The notes under the pieces are model-generated. The model worked only from the letters and a program-made list of their open reading frames with translations, searched no databases and was not told the origin of the DNA. Both the position numbers and the translations under genes were made by a program. From Bacteroides ndongoniae (GTDB lineage Bacteria; Bacteroidota; Bacteroidia; Bacteroidales; Bacteroidaceae), in the NCBI RefSeq assembly GCF_900108345.1, contig NZ_FNVV01000012.1, positions 372,001 to 436,000 of the forward strand: a DNA stretch of 64,000 bases, given 5' to 3'. Below, piece after piece: positions 19,451 to 26,866 of the stretch. Positions within the stretch are counted from its first letter, which is position 1. Every line of letters starts with the position of its first letter.

Positions 19451-20548
19451 ATGAGAATACAAATGTTCGTTTGGTTGCTTGCCTTTGTCTTTGTGGGGCA
19501 GGCATATGCGCAGAAAGAATATCCCATTGAGCAAGTATCGGTCATCAACGTGGGCGACGGTCGCTTCCTCTACCGCGACCTGAAGACCGACAAGCCGCTC
19601 GACGGCGACCGCCGCATTATCGACGGTTATCATTCAGCCTACATCCAGGCGGAGTTCAAGGACGGTTTCTATAACGGTAAGTATGCCGAGTACGAATACA
19701 ACAAGCTGAAGTGTGAGGGCGCCTACCACGAGGGACGCAAGGAGGGTACCTTCAAGTTTTACGATAGCGAGGGGAGGGTGAAGGAGGAGAAGCCTTACAA
19801 GGACGGCAAACTGCATGGCACGCACCGCACCTTCTACACTTCGGGTCAGTCGGAACGTGAAGTGAATTACAAGAACGGCCGCCAGGACGGCAAGGAACTG
19901 TATTATGATTATGACGGTACCCTGCGTCGCGAACACAACTACCGCGACGGGCGTCAGGTGGGCAAGCAGTATTCGTTCATACAGGGTACGCACGAGTATT
20001 ACGAGACTTCCTATTATAACGAACAGGGTCTGCAAGACGGTGAATATACCGAGGTGTACACCTTCGGCCAACCCCGTGTGACGGGTTACTATAAAAACGG
20101 ACAGAAGGACGGCGTGTGGACGGAGATTGCCGAAAGCGGCGATACGCTCTACATCGCTACCTACCGGGCCGGCCGCGAGGAAGGCCTGCAAGTGCGCTTC
20201 AGCCGCGAGACCGGTGCCCGCACCAAGGAGTATTACATGAAAGGCGACCGCCCCGACGGGCTGTATCGTGAATACAATCCCCATAACGGCGAACTCATCT
20301 ACGAGGCCACCTACCAGTACGGCCGCCTGCACGGCAAGGAACGCCGGTTGGTGCGCGACAACCGTTACGACTATTGGGAGACCTCCACCTTCGTCAACGG
20401 CCGCAAGACGGGACCTTTCGAGTCGCGCTACATCAAGAACGACCGTGTGCGCGAGGCAGGCGAGTACCGCAATGGGCACCGCATCGGCCGCTGGAAACTC
20501 TATGACATCGACGGCAAGCTGGAGAAGGAATGGGAGGAGACGATGTAA
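19451..20548 (+). CDS. MORN-repeat (YwqK-like) exported protein
   Basis: A signal peptide (about residues 1-20, ending AYA-Q) is followed by at least ten repeats of ~22 residues of the form NGRKxGxFxxYY, for example KNGRQDGKELYYDYDG and YRDGRQVGKQYSF. This is the MORN/YwqK-type repeat, often annotated as an antitoxin-like family; binding of a partner protein or membrane is the usual inference. The role here is unknown. It follows the 194-aa membrane gene closely. Its stop is 12 bp before a palindrome that carries the IS1380 insertion. Confidence 0.8.
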   Translation: MRIQMFVWLLAFVFVGQAYAQKEYPIEQVSVINVGDGRFLYRDLKTDKPLDGDRRIIDGYHSAYIQAEFKDGFYNGKYAEYEYNKLKCEGAYHEGRKEGTFKFYDSEGRVKEEKPYKDGKLHGTHRTFYTSGQSEREVNYKNGRQDGKELYYDYDGTLRREHNYRDGRQVGKQYSFIQGTHEYYETSYYNEQGLQDGEYTEVYTFGQPRVTGYYKNGQKDGVWTEIAESGDTLYIATYRAGREEGLQVRFSRETGARTKEYYMKGDRPDGLYREYNPHNGELIYEATYQYGRLHGKERRLVRDNRYDYWETSTFVNGRKTGPFESRYIKNDRVREAGEYRNGHRIGRWKLYDIDGKLEKEWEETM

Positions 20549-20610
20549 GCATGGGATATTCACCACAGATTACACGGATTGTCACAGATTTCTATTTGCT
20601 TAATCATAAT

Positions 20611-22204
20611 CCTAAATTCCGCAGCATTTTAGTTTAACTTATTTTATAAGTACCTGAGCAACAAAAAGTTGCTCAGGATTTTGCCATGTCAGATTTTTCA
20701 CCTATCTTAGTGTTGCAAATCAAAATATGTATCAAACCCGACAGACATGGCAAAGGTAGCAATAAAATCTGAGAAACTCTCTCCTTTTGGAGGAATTTTT
20801 TCAATAATGGAGCAATTTGACTCCAATCTCTCATCTGTAATCGACTCAACCCTCGGTATGAGATGTAGGCTGTATGGTTATCAATACAGCGAAATCATCC
20901 GTTCGCTTATGAGCGTTTATTTCTGTGGCGGCTCATGCATAGAGGATGTCACCACTCATCTGATGTATCACCTCTCGCTTCATCCGACACTTCGCACATG
21001 CAGTGCCGACACGATTCTCAGAGCCATAAAGGAACTGACCCAGGATAACATTTCCTACACATCCGACACTGGCAAGACCTACGACTTAAACACGGCAGAC
21101 ATGCTGAATACACTGCTCCTCAATTGCCTATTGTCCACAGGGCAGCTGAAAGATGGCGAGGGGTATGACGTTGACTTCGACCACCAGTTCATAGAGGCTG
21201 AGAAGTTTGATGCGAAACCCACATACAAGAAGTTTCTCGGATACCGTCCTGGCGTGGCGGTTATTGGCGACTTGATTGTCGGCATTGAGAACAGCGACGG
21301 CAACACAAATGTCCGTTTCCACCAGAAGGACACGCTGAAGAGGTTCTTTGAAAGGTTTGAAAAGAACAAGCTTATGATCAACCGTTTCAGAGCTGATTGC
21401 GGCTCGTGTTCTGAAGAGATAGTGGAAGAGATTGCTAAACACTGCAAGACCTTCTATATCCGTGCCAACCGATGCAGTTCGCTCTACAATGACATCTTTG
21501 CCCTCAGAGGTTGGAAGAAAGTGGAATTGGGCGGCATTGAGTTTGAGCTGGCCTCCATTCTCATCGAGAAATGGAAAGGGAAGGCATACCGTCTTGTGAT
21601 TCAAAGACAGAAGCGGATAGACGGCGAACTCGACCTGTGGGAAGGAGAATACACCTACCGCTGCATCCTTACAAATGACTACGAGTCTTCCGAGAAAGAG
21701 ATTGTCGAATTCTATAACCTCCGTGGAGGGAAGGAACGCATCTTCGATGACATGAATAACGGATTCGGCTGGAACAGGCTTCCAAAATCCTTCATGGGAG
21801 AAAACACGGTGTTTCTTCTGCTTACGGCACTCATACGCAACTTCTATAAATTCATCATGGCGAGGCTTGACGTGAAGAGGTTCGGACTCAAAGCAACAAG
21901 CCGCATCAAGGCGTTTGTCTTCAAGTTCATCTCTGTGCCAGCCAAATGGGTCAGGACATCAAGGCAGTATGTGCTGAATATCTATTCATGCAACAACGCT
22001 TATGCTGATGTGTTCCAGAATGACTTTGGATGACACCGACAACTTATGGTCGTGATTTTGCGTATTGCCTCAAGTCGCATGGTGGGGTAAGGGGATTTAA
22101 TGCGTCTTTGTGGCGATTTTTGCTGCGTTGCACCCTCTTTTGCCACAGTGTCGCTACCTTTTTGACCTCTGTGTCATCTTATGAGGGCGGTTGCGGATTT
22201 GAGG
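20611..22204. mobile_element. IS1380-family insertion sequence, about 1.59 kb
   Basis: The ends are imperfect inverted repeats, CCTAAATTCCGCAGC at 20611 and the complement of CCTCAAATCCGCAAC ending at 22204 (12 of 16 matching). They are flanked by a 5-bp target-site duplication, ATAAT, at 20606-20610 and 22205-22209. A perfect 10-bp stem, CCTGAGCAAC (20653-20662) with GTTGCTCAGG (20668-20677), lies upstream of the transposase gene and may insulate it from outside transcripts. The clean duplication implies a simple, recent insertion. Confidence 0.92.
20747..22033 (+). CDS. IS1380-family transposase
   Basis: A 428-residue transposase that appears intact. Family features are the N-terminal AIKSEKLSPFGGIF, catalytic aspartates in YDVDFDHQF and INRFRADCGSCS, and the late NLRGGKERIFDDMNNGFGWN segment with the catalytic Glu. 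It matches elements common in Bacteroides. Its sequence shows no relation to the genes next to it. Confidence 0.93.
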   Translation: MAKVAIKSEKLSPFGGIFSIMEQFDSNLSSVIDSTLGMRCRLYGYQYSEIIRSLMSVYFCGGSCIEDVTTHLMYHLSLHPTLRTCSADTILRAIKELTQDNISYTSDTGKTYDLNTADMLNTLLLNCLLSTGQLKDGEGYDVDFDHQFIEAEKFDAKPTYKKFLGYRPGVAVIGDLIVGIENSDGNTNVRFHQKDTLKRFFERFEKNKLMINRFRADCGSCSEEIVEEIAKHCKTFYIRANRCSSLYNDIFALRGWKKVELGGIEFELASILIEKWKGKAYRLVIQRQKRIDGELDLWEGEYTYRCILTNDYESSEKEIVEFYNLRGGKERIFDDMNNGFGWNRLPKSFMGENTVFLLLTALIRNFYKFIMARLDVKRFGLKATSRIKAFVFKFISVPAKWVRTSRQYVLNIYSCNNAYADVFQNDFG

Positions 22205-22282
22205 ATAATAAACAATCTGTGTGAATCCGTGTAATTCGTGGTGATAAGAAATACTTGGAATACACACCTTTAAAAATGGAAT

Positions 22283-23200
22283 ATGAATTTATTTGATGAC
22301 TTTTTGCAAAAATATCCTCCTACGGGCCAATTGCAGAAACCTTCGGAAGAGGTTTTGAACCAATTTAGGAATCGGCTCCCTGCTGAGTTGTTGGAATTCT
22401 GGCAGGCATACGGATTTGGTAACTACGGCAACGGCCTGCTCAAGGTAATTGATCCCAACGACTATGCCGACTACTTTTATGTCTGGTTGGGCGGGGAGAA
22501 TCCCACACGCATTCCCATCATGCTGACCGGTTTTGGTAACATCCTTTACTACCGTAAGCTGACTGATAGCGTAAGCGACATTGCTCTGCTCGACATTCAC
22601 CATCGCTGTACTGATGTGTGTGCATACAGTTTTGGGGAATTCATACAACTTCTGACTGATGATGAAGCCGCGGGACCGTTGCTGGATAAAACGCTTTTCG
22701 GCCAGGCTCTTGAGAAATGCGGTTCACTTGCCGGCAACGAAGTCTTCTTCTTTGTGCCGGCACTGGCATTGGGGGGAAGCGAGTCAATCGCTTCGGTCGA
22801 CAAGGGCGATGCAGTGGTGCATCAGTGCCTGCTTTTCGACCTGTTGAACCCGCAGGATGACGAAGACGATGAGGAGGCGGACGAAAATAATCCGTGGTCT
22901 GACGCCTACGTGGCCCAGCCGCATGTCTTTGAGCGCGAGGATGGTTCGTTGATGGTGAACTTCACCCTGACCGATACCGTAGACACCGTCTTGCCCGAAG
23001 TGCCCGAAAAGCTCTATGCCGTCGAGGGCCACGAAATCGGCCTCTGGGTGCTGACTTTCTTCAGCTACGACGACGAGCAGAACATCGGGATGCTGGAATA
23101 CCACACCGCTCTTCAGGCCCTCCGTCCCTACGTGGTAGATGAGGCCGACGGCCATGTGCTGCTCCGCGGCCTCAGCCTGGAGGAGATGAAACAGGTGTAG
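22283..23200 (+). CDS. GAD-like / Tdi1-type (DUF1851) immunity-like protein
   Basis: A 305-residue cytoplasmic protein. The N-terminal half begins FLQKYPPTGQLQKPSEEVLNQF, then LPAELLEFWQAYGFGNYGNGLLKVIDP, which is the GAD-like pattern, and continues into a DUF1851/Tdi1 C-terminal region (LLDIHHRCTDVCAYSFGEFI). Tdi1 is the immunity protein of a type VI secreted DNase in Agrobacterium, so this family often neutralises toxins. The C-terminal third is acidic (DDEDDEEADENN) and not recognised. No matching toxin is seen nearby, so this may be an orphan immunity gene. Confidence 0.75.
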   Translation: MNLFDDFLQKYPPTGQLQKPSEEVLNQFRNRLPAELLEFWQAYGFGNYGNGLLKVIDPNDYADYFYVWLGGENPTRIPIMLTGFGNILYYRKLTDSVSDIALLDIHHRCTDVCAYSFGEFIQLLTDDEAAGPLLDKTLFGQALEKCGSLAGNEVFFFVPALALGGSESIASVDKGDAVVHQCLLFDLLNPQDDEDDEEADENNPWSDAYVAQPHVFEREDGSLMVNFTLTDTVDTVLPEVPEKLYAVEGHEIGLWVLTFFSYDDEQNIGMLEYHTALQALRPYVVDEADGHVLLRGLSLEEMKQV

Positions 23201-23213
23201 CAAGGCGTATTTG

Positions 23214-23381
23214 GTGCTATTGGACGATTGGGTGTTGCATCATCGTAGCTTGCCTGGTGTTGCGTGGCTGCAGGACGCACTGGTATGTAGTACCGATTGC
23301 GACAGGTATTATCTTTATGATAACTCGATAATCCGGATTAATCGTTACATGGATGTAAGTGATTGGGAAACATATAAGTAA
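23214..23381 (+). CDS. Possible small gene or gene remnant, 55 aa
   Basis: A frame open from 23193 and starting with GTG at 23214 encodes a compact, protein-like sequence with LLDDWVLHHRSLPGVAWLQD and ends DVSDWETYK. Composition is unlike random DNA (several Trp, Tyr and Asp). It may be the C-terminal end of a lost immunity-type gene or a real short protein. I do not recognise the family, and there is no clear ribosome-binding site. Confidence 0.35.
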   Translation: MLLDDWVLHHRSLPGVAWLQDALVCSTDCDRYYLYDNSIIRINRYMDVSDWETYK

Positions 23382-23454
23382 GGTATAGGTTATCAAAATA
23401 TCCGATACTTGTTATAAACGAAGTAGTATTAATATTCGACTTAAAATAGTAAAT

Positions 23455-24075
23455 ATGAAGATAATAGATTGGATATTACTTTTTCTTGTAACGTTTTTTA
23501 TTGTTTTAGATAGCGTGAAAGCAAATCCATTGCAGCAAGATACTATAAGAGATGTAACCTATCAACTTTATCCGTTGGGAGTTGCTTGCTGTAATAATGA
23601 TATGGCAACCATAAAACGGTTGCTCGCAGGAAAAGATGAACCTATGGCAATGGGTAACGATTTTTATGAGTTTGATATATTCTATACGGCAATTTACTTT
23701 GACAAAGAAGATGTATTGGAATATGCCCTTACTCGATATGAGGACATTAATAATAGAGTTTATAGTGACGAATATGGGCTAACGCTCTTGACATACGCCT
23801 GTAAATTGTCTAACATAAAGTTAGCCCGTATCTTGCTGGAGCATGGCATTAACGTAAATGGTTACCAAAGTCCATACGATACCTATAAAGTATATCCGAT
23901 TATGGAAGCCATTGCCAATAATAACATAGAATTGGTAAAGTTACTTTTAGAATATCATGCAGACCTTGATATAAAGGACAGTAACGGAAACACCCCTCTT
24001 GCTTTGGCAAAGGAAATGGATGCAAAAGAAATTAAAGATTTGCTTTTGCAATGGATGAAACAACCAATAGAATAA
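23455..24075 (+). CDS. Ankyrin-repeat exported protein
   Basis: The protein has 206 residues with an N-terminal hydrophobic signal or anchor (about residues 4-22) and then three to four ankyrin repeats, such as LLTYACKLSNIKLARILLEHGINVNGY and PIMEAIANNNIELVKLLLEYHADLDIKDSNGNTPLALAK in shortened form. Ankyrin repeats bind proteins; secreted versions are common among toxin-immunity clusters. The gene is markedly AT-rich compared with the genes after 26.8 kb, which suggests transfer. It follows the remnant at 23214 and precedes a small membrane gene. Confidence 0.8.
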   Translation: MKIIDWILLFLVTFFIVLDSVKANPLQQDTIRDVTYQLYPLGVACCNNDMATIKRLLAGKDEPMAMGNDFYEFDIFYTAIYFDKEDVLEYALTRYEDINNRVYSDEYGLTLLTYACKLSNIKLARILLEHGINVNGYQSPYDTYKVYPIMEAIANNNIELVKLLLEYHADLDIKDSNGNTPLALAKEMDAKEIKDLLLQWMKQPIE

Positions 24076-24153
24076 TGCTAATAATGCAAGATAATGGCAA
24101 GCCGTTTCCTGCTGGACTATTAGTGATAACAACATTCAAAATAAAAAATAGAT

Positions 24154-24354
24154 ATGATTACATACGCGATAAATATTATACTTATAACGATTTCACTATC
24201 GCTACTCTTTTTATTAAGAAAGAAAAAGTACAAAGCCGGAAAGAAAATAATAATACTGATAGTCTGTTTTTCGATAGGTCTATATATTTTTTTACAATTA
24301 ATGATGTTGTTATATTTCTTCTTAGGTGATTTCTCCGCAGAAGCATTATGGTGA
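24154..24354 (+). CDS. Small two-helix membrane protein, 66 aa
   Basis: Two hydrophobic segments (residues 3-22 and 31-55) are separated by a lysine-rich loop, RKKKYKAGKK. No family is recognised. A 19-bp word, GATAATGGCAAGCCGTTTC, lies at 24090-24108 and is repeated with one change at 24374-24392 before the next gene. That suggests the two neighbours were built from copied leader modules. An overlapping frame from 24051 is less protein-like and was not chosen. Confidence 0.55.
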   Translation: MITYAINIILITISLSLLFLLRKKKYKAGKKIIILIVCFSIGLYIFLQLMMLLYFFLGDFSAEALW

Positions 24355-24418
24355 AAATATCACTAACAACGCGGATAATGACAAGCCGTTTCACTGTTCA
24401 CTATCAGATATAACGAGT

Positions 24419-25714
24419 ATGAAAGTGTTTTTATTATATAGTTTGTTCCTTTTACCGCTTTGCCATGTTTCAGCAATGAACAGCTATATGGAACAGAATT
24501 CTGCAGAAGATTATGCTCTGGTAGAACCGGATACTCTTTATATAGAAAAGGAAGAGACTGATTTTGAAATCATATATCGGCTATGCTTCTACAAGCATGA
24601 TAAAAGATATGTTGTTTTTGAGTTAAAGACGACAGATTGCAGTAGCATTGACTTCGTTCAGAGTTATAAGAGGAATGGAGTAAGAAGGTTTGATTGCTTT
24701 GCTGTGTATGATAATGTGGCAGACGGAAATCGTTTCTTATTCTTTGACTATGAAAGCTGGATTACTTATATAACGCCTACCTGCTTTTCCGGTTTCTATC
24801 CGATATGCAGTTCTGTGAATTTTTCAAACATGGAAGTTCTGTTGGAAAATGAGGGCTCCAAACTGAAACTGTCGGATGATACATTGTGTGTTGCCAGCGA
24901 GGTCTCTTATTTGCCTTTTAGTCGTACTTATCGGATGATAAAGGCAAAGTTTGTTCCATACTTGCATATTGAAAAGGAAATGGAACAACACACTTGTACC
25001 CCATCGACGAATAGTTGGATAAAGGGGTGGGGAGCGGAGATCGGACAGGAGGACTTGTCGGGACTCTTTGCTGGCTTGACTCTGACAGGAATTTGGGGTG
25101 AGGGATGCGGAAGAATTGATATCCGTCTTGAGGAAGCCCACAAGACGGGTAGGGGAACGTATACAGTGAAAGGTGCAAGCCGCATCCGCCTGTCGGTAAT
25201 CCGTCTCTTCAGGGGGACGATACGGATAGACAGCATTCTCGGCGGGTTGGGGTTGAAAGACGAGTGCATCAATATGGACGGTTTCGTCTATGGGCGTTAT
25301 GTGTTCAGAGAGTACGGAGCAGATAGTTTGAAAACTTATTATTGCGGTCATTTCAGGCAGGCTTACCGGAACAATGAACAACGGGTGGAGAAGGGAAGGA
25401 ACGACATTACGGAGCTTCGCATGAACTTGTCCGAATATACGGGTCATCGGCAGGCAGCGGACGGCAGAAAGGAAGTGTGTTCGTGGGCAGATGCTTTCAT
25501 TCCCGGTGCGCCGAAGGATTTCTGCGTAATTAATGACGCGGGCGAATGGGTGATAACACCGAAATACCGGAAAGAGGGTTGGGACAATCTGTATGATGCC
25601 TATTTTAACGACAGCCTGACTGACGACGAGGTGCGGAAAGCACGGTTGGCGGAAGAAGGTGAGTGGTGGCCGGAGGCAACGGATATTCCTTTTTTTATGA
25701 ACTGTAATGATTAA
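24419..25714 (+). CDS. Hypothetical exported protein, 431 aa
   Basis: The chosen ATG at 24419 gives a clean signal peptide, MKVFLLYSLFLLPLCHVSA; an in-frame ATG 31 codons earlier would hide it. The mature part has beta-rich segments, one with SWIKGWGAEIGQEDLSGLFAG, and a C-terminal CVINDAGEWVITPKYRK. I do not recognise the family. It is AT-rich in its first half and ends 9 bp before the next gene, so the two are probably co-transcribed. Its place suggests an immunity-like or surface role, but that is only inference. Confidence 0.6.
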   Translation: MKVFLLYSLFLLPLCHVSAMNSYMEQNSAEDYALVEPDTLYIEKEETDFEIIYRLCFYKHDKRYVVFELKTTDCSSIDFVQSYKRNGVRRFDCFAVYDNVADGNRFLFFDYESWITYITPTCFSGFYPICSSVNFSNMEVLLENEGSKLKLSDDTLCVASEVSYLPFSRTYRMIKAKFVPYLHIEKEMEQHTCTPSTNSWIKGWGAEIGQEDLSGLFAGLTLTGIWGEGCGRIDIRLEEAHKTGRGTYTVKGASRIRLSVIRLFRGTIRIDSILGGLGLKDECINMDGFVYGRYVFREYGADSLKTYYCGHFRQAYRNNEQRVEKGRNDITELRMNLSEYTGHRQAADGRKEVCSWADAFIPGAPKDFCVINDAGEWVITPKYRKEGWDNLYDAYFNDSLTDDEVRKARLAEEGEWWPEATDIPFFMNCND

Positions 25715-25723
25715 AAGAAGATA

Positions 25724-26242
25724 ATGATGAACTTGAAGGACTATTCGACCGACGAACTGCTGCTGATGGCACACGACCTTACGGGTGAGCTGTCGGACGG
25801 GCAGGTGCGGCAGGTCAAGCTGGAACTGTACCGCCGGGGTGTGGACGATGAAGCGATAGCCGGCATTATGGATGAGAAGGAAGAGGCCTTCATGCGGAGG
25901 CTGGATGATGCCGCCCGTGCCGGACAGGCGCGCAGGGACAGGCAGAACGAGCGGAACCGCCGTGTAGGCTATCGTTGGTGGGAGATGTTGCCGCTGTTTC
26001 TTTTCGCCCCCTTTTACCTGCTGACCCCCATGCGGCATCTGGTGGACACACTCATCCTGCTGCCGGTCTGCCTGCTCAGTCGGACGCCTGTCAACCTGGG
26101 CGAAGGCCTGTTTGTCGAGTTGAGGCGGCTCAGGGAGGAAAAGTATGACCACAAGTTCAGGCAACGACTCTTCCTGCTGGTAGCCGGCAATCTTTGCTGG
26201 CTGGTCTATGCGTGGACGGTGATAATGAAATATGGAATTTGA
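25724..26242 (+). CDS. Hypothetical membrane protein, 172 aa
   Basis: The N-terminal ~85 residues are soluble and helical with many Arg and Glu (DYSTDELLLMAHDLTGELS, then an arginine-rich ARRDRQNERNRR). Two or three hydrophobic segments follow (MLPLFLFAPFYLLTP, LILLPVCLLS, LFLLVAGNLCWLVYAW). No known family. It begins 9 bp after the preceding stop, so it is probably in one operon, and it is followed by a frameshifted membrane gene. Confidence 0.6.
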   Translation: MMNLKDYSTDELLLMAHDLTGELSDGQVRQVKLELYRRGVDDEAIAGIMDEKEEAFMRRLDDAARAGQARRDRQNERNRRVGYRWWEMLPLFLFAPFYLLTPMRHLVDTLILLPVCLLSRTPVNLGEGLFVELRRLREEKYDHKFRQRLFLLVAGNLCWLVYAWTVIMKYGI

Positions 26243-26268
26243 AGGAAGACAATAAAAGACGGACAGAT

Positions 26269-26679
26269 ATGGATATACAAGATTTGTACGAACGCGTGTA
26301 CGACGGCCATGAGGGTCGGTTGTTGCGCCCCACTGCCTTCATCGCTCAGGCAGATTTTTTCACTGCTCTATGTGCTATGCTTGGAGAACGGATGGGTGTC
26401 CGAAAAGGCTGAAGGGACCGTTCTGCTGATTTTCGCCGGAGTTTATACGTGGGTGTCGTGGCGACTGATGCGCATGGGGTATGTTTCCGACAGGTTCGGT
26501 TTTCGTTCCTACCCGATGACTCTGCTGGAAACCAGCGGCCTGCTGATGATGGTTCTCCGATGGCTGCCTGTTCGGGGCAGTATGTCGAGGCCGTTTTGTG
26601 CCAACTGTTTGCCCTGACGGGCTATTTGAATACGTTTTACTTTTATGAGCAGAAAGAGACTGAAAGCAAAAACAGGTGA
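26269..26679 (+). pseudogene. Small membrane-protein gene with two compensating frameshifts
   Basis: The coding signal starts at ATG 26269 (MDIQDLYERVYDGHEGRLL). It shifts frame near a run of six T at 26354-26359, continues as SLLYVLCLENGWVSEKAEG and TWVSWRLMRMGYVSDRFGF, then shifts back near GGGG at 26575-26578, and ends FYFYEQKETESKNR. With the two indels corrected it would give about 136 residues with two or three membrane segments. As written, the first frame stops at 26410-26412. Both shifts lie at homopolymers, so sequencing error is a real option. Family not recognised. Confidence 0.55.
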
Positions 26680-26839
26680 AAGCCGGAACGATGAGCACTT
26701 CCGGTTCTATATGGATTCTGGGCGTGAACGGAAACCTCTGCCGGCGGGACGGATGGCCTGCTGGCAATTTGGAGGCAAAAAAAGAGGAAGTCCTTTGCTT
26801 ATACGTGGCAGGATATTGCTATCTTTGGTCTCTCTGTAG
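26645..26839 (+). CDS. Doubtful small ORF, 64 aa
   Basis: An ATG-started frame overlaps the end of the previous broken gene. Its start (MSRKRLKAKTGESRNDEHF) is charged and plausible, but the second half is not convincing, and another frame ending DIAIFGLSVDFVCNN looks equally protein-like. The segment from 26680 to 26866 may be decayed coding DNA. Confidence 0.2.
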   Translation: MSRKRLKAKTGESRNDEHFRFYMDSGRERKPLPAGRMACWQFGGKKRGSPLLIRGRILLSLVSL

Positions 26840-26866
26840 ATTTTGTTTGTAATAATTGATTAAACT

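Larger units (their letters stand above)
20561..22243. repeat. Intergenic palindrome split by an IS1380 element
   Basis: The left arm (20561-20590) and right arm (22214-22243) are inverted copies of about 30 bp with few mismatches; shared cores are ACACGGATT and CACAGATT with their complements. Without the IS, the arms would be separated by only about 24 bp, so they would form one strong hairpin with the insertion in its loop. Such a hairpin between genes could be a transcript terminator or a dispersed palindromic repeat. Confidence 0.8.

Noticed and set aside
24824..26164. 446-aa frame on the minus strand
   Set aside because: It is antisense to two plus-strand genes with a signal peptide and proper spacing; composition is that of a shadow frame.
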